Shown here: positions 53,823-61,801 of the stretch, piece after piece
Layout of the letters: each line of letters opens with the position of its first letter
Position numbering within the stretch: the first letter of the stretch is position 1
Assembly: GCA_964404745.1 (NCBI GenBank)
Contig: CAYOLG010000009.1
Location: 62,001 to 126,000, forward strand
Origin: Pelagisphaera sp964404745
GTDB lineage: Bacteria; Verrucomicrobiota; Verrucomicrobiia; Opitutales; Opitutaceae
Direction of reading: 5' to 3'
Length of the DNA: 64,000 nt
Position numbers and translations under genes: made by a program
The notes under the pieces: model-generated
What the model saw: the letters and a program-made list of their open reading frames with translations, nothing else
Told to the model about the DNA's origin: nothing
Databases searched by the model: none

Positions 53823-55292
53823 ATGGGAGGGATACTATTGAACCGGATGAATGAATTGAATGATATCGAAGCCGATGGGAAACACTCGACGAGCCGAAAG
53901 GCCCCGAATGTACTCTGGATTTGCGCGGACCAGCAGCGCTGGGACACCATTGCCGCCCTGGGGAATAGCCACATCCGCACCCCCAACATCGATCGCTTAG
54001 TCAATGAAGGCGTCGCTTTTTTGAATGCGTTTTGCCAAAGCCCTATCTGTACTCCCAGCCGCTCCAGCTTCTTAACTGGCATGTACCCGAGCGCCGTTCA
54101 TGGCTGCGGGAATGGGAATGATCGCTGGGCGGAAGCGGCGCCGTTGGTGACAAAACTGCTCGCAGACGAGGGCTACACCTGCGGTTTAGTAGGGAAACTG
54201 CATCTAGCGGGCTGCCACAACCGCGTGGAGCCGCGGCCTCAGGACGATGGCTATTCAGTTTTCCATTGGTCCCATTCCCACAAGGATATTTGGCCCGAGG
54301 GGCATGCTTATGCGGACTGGGTCAATGAGCAAGGGGGCGATCTTGGTAAGATGTATCAAGATAAAGGGTACATGGAGCCGGAATTGCATCAAACCAAGTT
54401 TTGCGCGGACAAGGCCATCGAATTCATAGAAGGAGACCATTCGGGCCCCTGGCTGATGAGCGTGAATATATTCGATCCGCACTTGCCCTTCGATCCGCCT
54501 AAGACCTATCGGAACCGCTACTTGGCGGAAAAGATGCCGGATCCCCTATTTCGAGAAAGCGATCTCGAAGCCCAGGCAGCCTTGGATGGAATCGACTTCC
54601 AGTACCCAGCCCGAAGGCCCGAGGCGTTTCAAGCGAAGGACAAGATCGCCGCTTATTATGCGATGATCGAGCAGATCGACGATCATGTTGGTCGGATGTT
54701 GGACACTTTAGAGCGAACGGGTCAGAGGCAAAACACGCTGATTATCTTCACCAGTGACCATGGCGAAATGCTTGGTGATCATGGATTGATCGCCAAGGGC
54801 TGCCGATTCTATGAGGGCTTGGTCCATGTCCCCTTGATATTCTCCTGGCCGGGGGGCTTTGAAGGCGGGCTCCGTAAAGAGGCTCTTGTTGAATTGACGG
54901 ATATCGCCCCGACTTTGCTCGAGCTTGCGGGCTTGCCGGCTCCCCAACGAATGGCTGGTCGATCGCTGGTTCCCTTGTTGCGAAGCGATCTGGATTCCCA
55001 TCGGGACTCCGTTCGATGCGAGTACTATCGAGCCTTGAGTTTGATCGCTCCTGGCAGGGAGAATTGGGAAGGAAGCTTTGCCACCATGCATCGAACCGAT
55101 CGCTACAAGCTAGTCGTCTACCACGGGCATGATCAGGGCGAGCTTTTCGATTTGCGGGAGGATCCAGGAGAGTTCGCGAATCGATGGGATGATCCGAATT
55201 TCGCCTCGCTGCGGTTCAAGCTGCTCAAGCAGATGCTCGATCGAGGCGCCTTCGCCGTCGACACGGGCACGAAGACGACCTGCGTGTTCTGA
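53823..55292 (+). CDS. Cytosolic S1 sulfatase, CTPSR type
   Basis: S1 sulfatase of 489 aa without a signal peptide. The metal site is Asp36-Gln37 (CADQQR), the DQ form seen in the choline-sulfatase-like branch. The formylglycine motif is Cys76-Thr-Pro-Ser-Arg80. SDHGEMLGDHGL carries the remaining metal ligands. The start is ambiguous: ATG 53823, a TTG at 53838 preceded by GGGAGGG, or ATG 53847; all give an intact core. Because it stays in the cytoplasm, it must act on an imported sulfated small molecule or sugar. It is divergent from the TPR-peptidase operon. Confidence 0.93.
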   Translation: MGGILLNRMNELNDIEADGKHSTSRKAPNVLWICADQQRWDTIAALGNSHIRTPNIDRLVNEGVAFLNAFCQSPICTPSRSSFLTGMYPSAVHGCGNGNDRWAEAAPLVTKLLADEGYTCGLVGKLHLAGCHNRVEPRPQDDGYSVFHWSHSHKDIWPEGHAYADWVNEQGGDLGKMYQDKGYMEPELHQTKFCADKAIEFIEGDHSGPWLMSVNIFDPHLPFDPPKTYRNRYLAEKMPDPLFRESDLEAQAALDGIDFQYPARRPEAFQAKDKIAAYYAMIEQIDDHVGRMLDTLERTGQRQNTLIIFTSDHGEMLGDHGLIAKGCRFYEGLVHVPLIFSWPGGFEGGLRKEALVELTDIAPTLLELAGLPAPQRMAGRSLVPLLRSDLDSHRDSVRCEYYRALSLIAPGRENWEGSFATMHRTDRYKLVVYHGHDQGELFDLREDPGEFANRWDDPNFASLRFKLLKQMLDRGAFAVDTGTKTTCVF

Positions 55293-55295
55293 GAA

Positions 55296-55362
55296 TAGCG
55301 CGGCGCTCAAGCCCGCGTTCAAAGTGCAAGCCCAACCCGTAGCGGGCTGAAGCGCCAGGCTA
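55296..55362. repeat. Inverted repeat after sulfatase gene
   Basis: The left arm 55296-55316 (starts TAGCGCGGCGCTCAAG) and right arm 55342-55362 pair at 17 of 21 positions around a 25-bp loop. It starts 3 bp after the sulfatase stop and may act as a transcript end hairpin. Confidence 0.6.
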
Positions 55363-55432
55363 CTAAAGTGATAGGCCTTTCTCGATTTTTAGGCTTGGAC
55401 TGATTTCCGAGTTTTGGCTGATACCCAGTTGG

Positions 55433-56415
55433 ATGGCTCGTGTAGTGAATTATGTGGCGCTAAAACGAGGTCAGATTAGCGGATGTGAAGGGCATTCCTC
55501 CAATTTAATTCGATGGGCTGTGTCGTTTGCCTTGGTCGGCTTCCTGGTTTTATCTGCTCTCGGCCAAGACCCATTGCCCACGATCAACCTGCTGGAAACG
55601 GATCGGATTTCCATTCTCTCGGAGAAGGCTGGCCAGCGGAGCTACGCGGAGCGGTTCGCGGAATTGGTTTACGAGGCGGCTAACGCGACGACTGGCGAAT
55701 CGGTTGGAAAGGGCTTGGTCATTATGGGGAATTACGACCAGCCGCACCCTATCGTCTTGGTGAAATAATACATGGACATAGCCGATTCGACGGAAAGATT
55801 GGAAAATGGGCCCTTGTTCGAGGGCATAATGGGCAAGGCTTTGAAAGACTGGGAGGACGCAGACCAGAGCATGCAAGATGAGATTGGAATGGATATAGAA
55901 TCTATTGCCTACGTAATCCCCATGCCTCTCCAACCAGCAATTCTAAACTTGTATCTTGCTGCCCGGGAGGAGGGGTTCGACGAAGCGAAGGTTGCTAAGA
56001 AATACTCAACTCTTAAGCCGATGGAGGTTAGATTCGGCGATTTTGAGGAGTATGACTGGGTTATCTACTTGCCCCCAAAAAACGCTATTGATCGAGCGAT
56101 CAAGGATGTGCTTCCACATCGAATGAGAAGGAAAAGATGGGCTTCTTCAAGCGATCCTTGGTTAAGGGAGCAGTCTTCACATTCAAGCCCTTGATTCGGG
56201 ACACGATGGAGGGGGTGCGCAAGTCTCTGCTTTACGAGAGCATTCTCGGAGCGACCAGCGATCTGGGCGAAGAGGATAAAGAAAAATTGAAAGGCGCCTA
56301 CCTTGGGGCCCTGATGCCGCAAGGTCGGGTAATTCCGCGGGACAAAGATAGGAAGAGCGTGTTGGCTGTGAAAACCAAGTTGGCGGAAATCGATGGAGAG
56401 GTCTCGGAGGAGTGA
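55433..56415 (+). pseudogene. Disrupted gene for an exported protein of unknown family
   Basis: Three consecutive ORFs look like one broken gene. The first (55433-55768) has a signal-like stretch WAVSFALVGFLVLSALGQ and ends PIVLVK followed by TAA. The second (from 55772) continues in the same frame straight after that stop (YMDIADSTERLENGP). The context GTG AAA TAA TAC suggests that a single substitution turned an AAA codon into TAA. The second ORF then loses sense near 56125, where the third (56137-56415) picks up in another frame (KMGFFKRSLVKGAVF), indicating an indel near an A-rich run. The joined product would be about 325 aa. No family is recognised. The third ORF has AAGGA before its ATG, so separate translation is not excluded. 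Confidence 0.65.
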
Positions 56416-56883
56416 TTCAAGTGCGCTAGGGACTTGGGATATAACTACGCTCACTAGGTAGCGCGGGTTCGCTAGGAGTCTCCGCGGCACGGAGCCAATA
56501 GAATCCGGCTGTGACGGATGTAGATTTTGAGAGCTGTGTCGAAGGGTGTCCGAAACTTGTAGGGTTGCTGCTTGCCCGCTCGACAAGCTCAGAGCCATGA
56601 GCTCAGTCGAAGGGCGGCGACCGTGTTCTTACAGCATCAGCTGCTACTGCGGTCGCCGCAAGCGACGCCCCTACATTGAAAATAACTCGAAGCTCTTGAC
56701 TCGGCGTAGTACATAGAACGAAGACGGTTGCTTCGTTGCTGACTTTGGTAGGGAGGACCGGTCATAGCCTGTAGATAATGTTGCGCTTCCCGTTACTAGA
56801 TTCGGCCTTTCCCCGAGTCTTGGCTTGCGGTCGCTCGGCAAAGTCCAATGGTTTCCGGTCTTACCCAATCAGCACCCAATCCC
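56416..56883. other. Repeat-bearing intergenic region
   Basis: 468 bp with no convincing gene. It holds the REP-like palindrome at 56576-56616, half of a family C element (GCGGTCGCCGCAAGCGACG at 56648), and a segment around 56700-56790 (GAACGAAGACGGTTGC, then GGTAGGGAGGACCGGT) that recurs near 58866 and 59021. The next sulfatase gene starts at its end. Confidence 0.6.
56576..56616. repeat. REP-like palindrome of a widespread type
   Basis: CCGCTCGACAAGCTCAGAGC is followed by ATGAGCTCAGTCGAAGGGC. The two halves are imperfect inverted repeats around CCAT. Palindromes of this form (CTCGACAAGCTC with GAGCTCAGTCGA) recur in many unrelated bacterial genomes. Confidence 0.7.
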
Positions 56884-58320
56884 ATGTCAGACCAAGAACG
56901 ACCGAACATCATTCTAATCATTACCGACCAGCAGCGATACGAGACTATCAAAGCGCTGGGCTATGACTATATGGATACGCCTAACTTAGACCGGCTGGTC
57001 AATGAAGGCGTCACCTTCAGCCAGTGCCACATCACCGCTCCATCCTGCGCGCCCTCGCGAGCGAGCTTGTTCACGGGAACTTACCCGCACACGACAGGCG
57101 TATTGAAAAACGAGGATCCCTGGAGCAAGTCTTGGGTGGGGGATCTGGCGGATGCTGGCTACACCTGCATAAATGTAGGGAAGATGCACACGGCTCCTAT
57201 GGATACGAAGGTTGGTTTCCACGAGCGCTATGTGGTCGAGAATAAAGACCGCTATTTGGCCGAGCGCTACTTCTTCGACGAATGGGATAAGGCCCTGCAT
57301 GCCCGGGGATTGGTTAAGCAGCAGCGCGAGCTCTATCGTCAGCGGCCCGACTATCGCGAGCGCATGGGCGCCTTTGAGTGGGAACTGCCGGAGGACCTGC
57401 AGTCGGACATGTTTGTCGGCAACACCGCCACGTGGTGGCTGGACGCCAAGCCGAAACCGGACGGACCGCTTTTCATGGAGATCGGCTTTCCTGGGCCGCA
57501 CCCGCCATTCGATCCGACCGAGCGTTTTATCGAAAAGTATCGAGGCAAGAAGCTGCCGCTGCCCAAGATTAAGCGGGAAGACATCGCCGGCCAGCCTGAG
57601 CCCTTCCAAAAATTGCGGGAGCACAACTTCGAGGTGGATCACGACTCCGTCGTTCACCTGGATGATCCTAGCGACGAGCAGTTGCAGCGACTTTGGGAAT
57701 ACTATCTGGCCAACATGTCGATGATCGACGAAAAAGTGGGCGAGATTATTGACGCCCTCGATCGTAATGGATATTTGGATAACACGGTTATCTTCTTTAC
57801 AAGCGATCATGGGGAGGCCTTGGGGGAGCATGGCCATATCCAGAAGTGGACGTTCTACGATTGCGTAACCAAGGTACCTCTGATCGCTTGGGCTCCAAAG
57901 CGCTTCCAAGGAGGCCGCGAGGTTGATGGATTGTGCCAATTAATGGATATCGGTCCTACGATTCTTGATCTTGCTGGCGTTGAAAAGCCCGATTGGATGG
58001 AGGCGGAAACCCTCATGCCTGCTTTGGAAGACGAGGAGTTCAAAGGACGTCCCTTCGTGATCGCCGAGCATGGGCGCGATGTTTTTCTCTACACGATCGA
58101 TTTCGTGACTATGATTCGCACCAAAGACTGGAAGCTGGTACAATTCCTGGATCGCTCCGACGGTCAGCTCTTTGACTTGGTTAACGATCCCGCGGAAGAG
58201 ATCAACCTCTGGGATGACCCGAATCACGAGGACAAAAAATCCGAGCTCATTCAAATGATCGGCTCCTTCCGCATTCGCAGCGGCTACCAGACCCGTAAGC
58301 TCTGGGAAAAGGTTCGTTAG
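56884..58320 (+). CDS. Cytosolic S1 sulfatase, CAPSR type
   Basis: S1 sulfatase of 478 aa from the ATG at 56884 (MSDQERPNIILIITDQQR); an in-frame site 36 bases upstream only adds an unlikely leader. There is no signal peptide. The metal site is Asp15-Gln16; the formylglycine motif is Cys55-Ala-Pro-Ser-Arg59. FTSDHGEALGEHGH gives the other ligands. VGKMHTAPMD replaces the usual GKWHLG region, which suggests a substrate pocket unlike the exported enzymes. Like the gene at 53.8 kb it belongs to the DQ-type branch, but the two are not close copies. Stands alone. Confidence 0.94.
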   Translation: MSDQERPNIILIITDQQRYETIKALGYDYMDTPNLDRLVNEGVTFSQCHITAPSCAPSRASLFTGTYPHTTGVLKNEDPWSKSWVGDLADAGYTCINVGKMHTAPMDTKVGFHERYVVENKDRYLAERYFFDEWDKALHARGLVKQQRELYRQRPDYRERMGAFEWELPEDLQSDMFVGNTATWWLDAKPKPDGPLFMEIGFPGPHPPFDPTERFIEKYRGKKLPLPKIKREDIAGQPEPFQKLREHNFEVDHDSVVHLDDPSDEQLQRLWEYYLANMSMIDEKVGEIIDALDRNGYLDNTVIFFTSDHGEALGEHGHIQKWTFYDCVTKVPLIAWAPKRFQGGREVDGLCQLMDIGPTILDLAGVEKPDWMEAETLMPALEDEEFKGRPFVIAEHGRDVFLYTIDFVTMIRTKDWKLVQFLDRSDGQLFDLVNDPAEEINLWDDPNHEDKKSELIQMIGSFRIRSGYQTRKLWEKVR

Positions 58321-59185
58321 CGATTCGGCTTCAGGCGCGGGGCCTATCTTCCGGACTGGACTAATCAATTGATGCGTCGCGAAGGAATGACGTAGGAACA
58401 CCCGGGCGGAAACTCCTCCCGCCTTCGCATAGCCACGGCGAGACAGGCTGGGGCAGCGTCCTTTTTCGCTTTTGGCTGCGTTGCAACCGAGGGCCAAGGC
58501 CCTACGGGCATTGACGCCTCGGCTACGCCTTGCCAAAAACGATGAAGCGAATGCGGAGATGGCGTAGCAAAAATGCCTGCTGCGACGCGCATTCTGACTT
58601 ATTGGACACTCTCGAATAGATGAATTCACGAAACAGGGAGTAACCGTGGGGACTGTCCTACTCTCTACAATGAAAGCGAAGGGCTTTTTCCAAGACGGCT
58701 TTCCTATAAATCTAAAGATAATGTGGGTATAGTCAGGGTGACAGCAGCTCTTGATTTTGCTTCCGCTCTCTTGGCCTCTGGGAATATGGGTATCCAAGAT
58801 ATTGTCTCAAGAAAAGGATCGATGAAATTTATTCATTCTGCATAAATTCCTCGCGGGGTTTGGGCTCGGCGTAGTTGGGTGAACGAAGACGGTTGCCGCA
58901 TGGCGGCTAGTCTTCGAGCGGCCAACGAATTGATGTGGCCGCCCGGCTTTTTTTTCTTTTGGGTGTAATACGTCTATGCTTGTCGCAGACCTCGATGCGT
59001 CGACGGCTTGGGCTTTTGGTGGGGAGGATCGGTTTTAGCCCTAGCTCAATCGAAGAGCTCGGTCCTCAAGATTCGTACTTCGGAGGATCGAGACGATCCT
59101 CCCTACCATTTTGAATGCCTTGGAGATTGCTCCGGGAATCTTTACTTCGTTGATCGTTCGGTTAGTTTATGCATCTCAAAATCAT
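58321..59185. other. Long repeat-rich intergenic region
   Basis: 865 bp without a credible gene. A minus-strand open frame crosses it (57940-58797), but its product is low-complexity and half of it is antisense to the sulfatase. About 58371-58600 resembles a compact element, with GATGCGTCGC near one end and GCGACGCGCATT near the other. At 58866 the block TCGGCGTAGT then GAACGAAGACGGTTGC repeats one at 56700. An inverted repeat lies at 59021-59106. Confidence 0.5.
59021..59106. repeat. Family D inverted repeat
   Basis: GGTGGGGAGGATCGGTTTTA near the left end is mirrored by CGATCCTCCCTACCATT at the right end, with a short inner hairpin GGATCGAGACGATCC. A related left half occurs near 56748 and another at about 17225. 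Confidence 0.55.
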
Positions 59186-59914
59186 ATGAGATCGATTTTA
59201 GTAGGCGCGCATCTACTCGTTTCGGCTGGTGGATTTGGCGGGGGCGATGAGGCTATTGCTGAAGGCGTGGCTGACCGAGCAACTTATTTGTCAGAGGTCG
59301 CATCGCTTCTGGAAGTGAAGTGGCCTAAGAATCGTACGATAAATGTCGTCTGCCATGGGCACAGCGTCCCAGCCGGGTATTTCAAGACGCCGGTTGTAGA
59401 TACATTTAATGCGTATCCTCATCTCTGGCACAGGGAGCTAAAACGCCGGTATCCGCATGCGGTGATTAACGTTATAGTGACCAGTATGGGTGGCGAGCGA
59501 TCGGATCGTGGGGCCGAACGATTTGAGGATGAAGCACTGTCTCACAATCCTGATATTGTTACCATCGATTATGCCTTGAATGATCGGGGGCTCGGGCTCG
59601 AAATTACGAAAAAGGCGTGGACCGAAATGATTCAAGCGGCCAAAGCGAAAGGGGCGAAGGTGATTCTTCTCACCCCAACGGGGGACACGCGGGCGAATTT
59701 AGAGGATCCGAATGATCCCTTGCTGCAGCATGCGGAACAGATTCGTCAACTCGCGAGAGAGCATGAGGTAGCCCTTGCCGATAGCCTAGCGGCGATCCAG
59801 AACTACATTGAGGAAGACGGGGAACTCGAAGACTTGATGTCGCAAGTGAATCATCCCAACCGGAAGGGACATGATTTGGTTGTGGCTGAATTGATGAAGT
59901 GGTTTCCGGATTGA
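59186..59914 (+). CDS. Exported SGNH/GDSL hydrolase
   Basis: SGNH-family hydrolase, probably an esterase, 242 aa from the ATG at 59186 (MRSILVGAHLLVSAGG), which gives a short signal-like N terminus. An upstream in-frame start at 59111 adds 25 residues running through the repeat and is less likely. Block I reads VVCHGHSVPAGYF, with Ser as the probable nucleophile although the usual GDS is GHS. Asn of block III lies in DYALNDRGLG, and the catalytic His in NHPNRKGHDL. Located among sulfatases, it may remove acyl groups from glycans, but that is inference. Monocistronic. Confidence 0.82.
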   Translation: MRSILVGAHLLVSAGGFGGGDEAIAEGVADRATYLSEVASLLEVKWPKNRTINVVCHGHSVPAGYFKTPVVDTFNAYPHLWHRELKRRYPHAVINVIVTSMGGERSDRGAERFEDEALSHNPDIVTIDYALNDRGLGLEITKKAWTEMIQAAKAKGAKVILLTPTGDTRANLEDPNDPLLQHAEQIRQLAREHEVALADSLAAIQNYIEEDGELEDLMSQVNHPNRKGHDLVVAELMKWFPD

Positions 59915-60014
59915 CGCCCGATATCGGTCAAGGAGAAAACCGGTCTATTCAAGATGCAGAGCTCGCCTGGTAAATGGCTGACGCTATTCCAAACTACTTG
60001 ATAAAAACGTAACG

Positions 60015-60677
60015 TTAGAGTCGCGCGACTTCGTTGTCGTCGACACACTTGCCGATTTCGCGTCGGAACTGTTCCATTGAGCAATAGGGGCGGTATTCCT
60101 CGAACTCGTACACCATTTTGCAGCTCATTCCAGGAATGCTGGTGAATGCTTCGGATGATGCGGCATTCAGATCCATGGGAACTAAGACGTATTGCTCGAA
60201 TCGGGCGACTTCCTTATTGTCGACGTATTTGCCGATCTCGCGCTGGAATTGCTTGATGGTCGTGTAAGGACGGCACTCTTCGAATTCATGCTTCATTTTC
60301 CGGCTAATGCGGGGGAAGAGCCCGAGTTCATCGTTGGAGGCGGTGTTTAGGTTGATAGGAAGAAACAGTTTGGCCCGAAGGGATTCCTTTTCTTTGTCTG
60401 AGAGGGCATCGCCGATGATCTTATCGATCTCGATATTCGATGAAATAGGCCGAGCCTTGATGATCTGCTCGGCAATCGTTGTCGTGACGCCGGGGAGGGC
60501 TGTCGGTTCGCTTTTTTTGGCGAGATTCGGGTTTGCCACGCTTGCATTAGAGCCAACTTGGGCGAAGCCAATGTGGCAAAAACTCAAGCATACGAGCGTT
60601 GTGATTACCTCGGCAATGAGGATATGTGTTACCAGTTTATGAATACGTAAAATTTTAGGAAATGTTGAAACTGTCAA
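60015..60677 (-). CDS. Exported triple helix-hairpin-helix (ComEA-type) protein
   Basis: 220-aa protein with an N-terminal hydrophobic signal (VITTLVCLSFCHIGFAQ) and three helix-hairpin-helix units starting near ALPGVTTTIAEQI, LNTASNDELGLFPRI and LNAASSEAFTSIPGM. The family binds DNA non-specifically in competence proteins; multi-unit exported versions may have other roles. The start is TTG with no better option visible. After the stop TAA, the same frame reads RYVFIK and then a second stop. This matches the RFEQYVLV that ends the preceding unit, so the last seven codons appear to have been removed by a nonsense change. Confidence 0.75.
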   Translation of the reverse strand: MTVSTFPKILRIHKLVTHILIAEVITTLVCLSFCHIGFAQVGSNASVANPNLAKKSEPTALPGVTTTIAEQIIKARPISSNIEIDKIIGDALSDKEKESLRAKLFLPINLNTASNDELGLFPRISRKMKHEFEECRPYTTIKQFQREIGKYVDNKEVARFEQYVLVPMDLNAASSEAFTSIPGMSCKMVYEFEEYRPYCSMEQFRREIGKCVDDNEVARL

Positions 60678-60800
60678 TGGTATTGGGTTCCCGTTATTTT
60701 ATTTGGGCCCGTTTTCTGGATCAGTTGGCGATACCTTTCCGGAGACTTATTTTACGGCGAGTTCATTAATGTAACGGGTGAACTATCGGCTCGGTTCCTG

Positions 60801-61220
60801 ATGATTACTCTGATTGTGACACCCGTGCGTCGATTATTCCCCAGAAGGCTGTGGACGGCTTGGCTTATTAGGCAGCAACGCTACCTGGCACTGGCTGCCT
60901 TCGTCTATGCAGTGCCTCACATGATAGCCTATTTGGTCAAGCTGAGCGACGCCTCCCGCATAGTGTCGGAAGCCGCTGAATTGGGGATGCTGACCGGTTG
61001 GCTGGCGATGCTGATCTTTGTCGCTTTCGCGGTGACGAGTAACGATGCCTCGATGCGCCCGCTCGGGAAGGGCTGTAAGACGCACCATCGCTTTATCTAT
61101 GCGGTGGCCATCCTAACCTTCCTGCACTGGATCTTGACCGCCTTCGAACCGATGGAAGGCTACATCCATGCAATTATCCTGCTGGGCTTCCAGCCGCTGC
61201 GGTTTTTGCCCGAACGGTAG
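60801..61220 (+). CDS. Ferric-reductase-like (MsrQ/YedZ-type) membrane protein, 5' end unclear
   Basis: Heme-binding membrane protein of the ferric reductase-like/MsrQ family. From the ATG at 60801 it has 139 aa with helices around LALAAFVYAVPHMIAYLV, GWLAMLIFVAFAVTSND and FIYAVAILTFLHWILTAF. His residues in VPHMIAY, KTHHRF and FLHW are heme ligand candidates. The same frame is open upstream to 60669 and reads like the missing first part of the family (WVPVILFGPVFWISWRYL, then FINVTGELSARFL), but contains no ATG, GTG or TTG. The gene has either lost its start, uses an unusual one, or is expressed as a truncated form. No molybdopterin partner is adjacent. Confidence 0.72.
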   Translation: MITLIVTPVRRLFPRRLWTAWLIRQQRYLALAAFVYAVPHMIAYLVKLSDASRIVSEAAELGMLTGWLAMLIFVAFAVTSNDASMRPLGKGCKTHHRFIYAVAILTFLHWILTAFEPMEGYIHAIILLGFQPLRFLPER

Positions 61221-61371
61221 CTGATCGAGCAAGGAAATCGATTTCTAACATCGCTTCGCTGGACTCGCTTCGAGGCGAGGATTCCGACCCATAGTTTTGA
61301 GCCGGGGCAAGTGTTTTTCGAATAGATGTCTACGAAAGTATCCAATAATTCGATGGGATCGGATTTATCGG

Positions 61372-61449
61372 TGTAGGGTCGCCGCTTGTGGCGACCGAAG
61401 AAGCGGCTCCTCCTCTACCTGCTCGGTCGCCGCGAGCGACGACCCTACA
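61372..61449. repeat. Family C palindrome
   Basis: Arms 61372-61398 (starts TGTAGGGTCGCCGCTTGTGG) and 61423-61449 are inverted repeats at 24 of 27 positions with a 24-bp loop. A related right half is at 56648-56674. Confidence 0.8.
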
Positions 61450-61546
61450 AGTTTTAAATCGTAAAGAATCGTCGACTCGATACAGCTCACTAGAGATCGG
61501 TTTTCGCCAAGGCAATGGAGGACTCGTAGTCGCGGGAACGATAATG

Positions 61547-61600
61547 GTAGAATAGGCTTCCAGCCTGTCTCGATTTTCCCGGTACAAGCAGGATACCTAA
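61547..61600. repeat. Partial family B element
   Basis: Begins GTAGAATAGGCTTCCAGCC, matching the outer end of the 63.4 kb copy in opposite orientation, and ends near AAGCAGGATACC. It is shorter than the 94-97 bp copies, so probably internally deleted. Confidence 0.5.
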
Positions 61601-61801
61601 ATATGAGCGTTGGGCTTGCCCCGCCGCAACGGGCTGTAGGAGCGGTCTCGCTAAGCGTGGACCGCGATCTCCATCGTATTTACCTATAGGAATATCGCAA
61701 CGACCAGCCGGGGCTCCTTCAATAGAATACAAATTAACCTGCCGCGAAACGCGGTGCAGCGATCCTCGCCCGCAGCGATGTTAAAATACTGCCTTTAACC
61801 A

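Larger units (their letters stand above)
61221..61801. other. Repeat-rich intergenic region
   Basis: 581 bp between convergent genes with no credible coding sequence. It contains the family C palindrome (61372-61449), a shortened family B copy (61547 to about 61600) and a half-palindrome CTGTAGGAGCGGTCTCGC near 61630 that resembles the arm of the 17.1 kb element. Confidence 0.6.

Noticed and set aside
56986..57939. 317-codon open frame on the minus strand inside the sulfatase gene
   Set aside because: Fully antisense to a gene with a complete active site; the product shows no family features.
57940..58797. 285-codon open frame on the minus strand
   Set aside because: About half is antisense to the sulfatase at 56884-58320, the remainder runs through repeat-rich DNA, and the product has Arg/Ser-rich composition without a recognisable domain.
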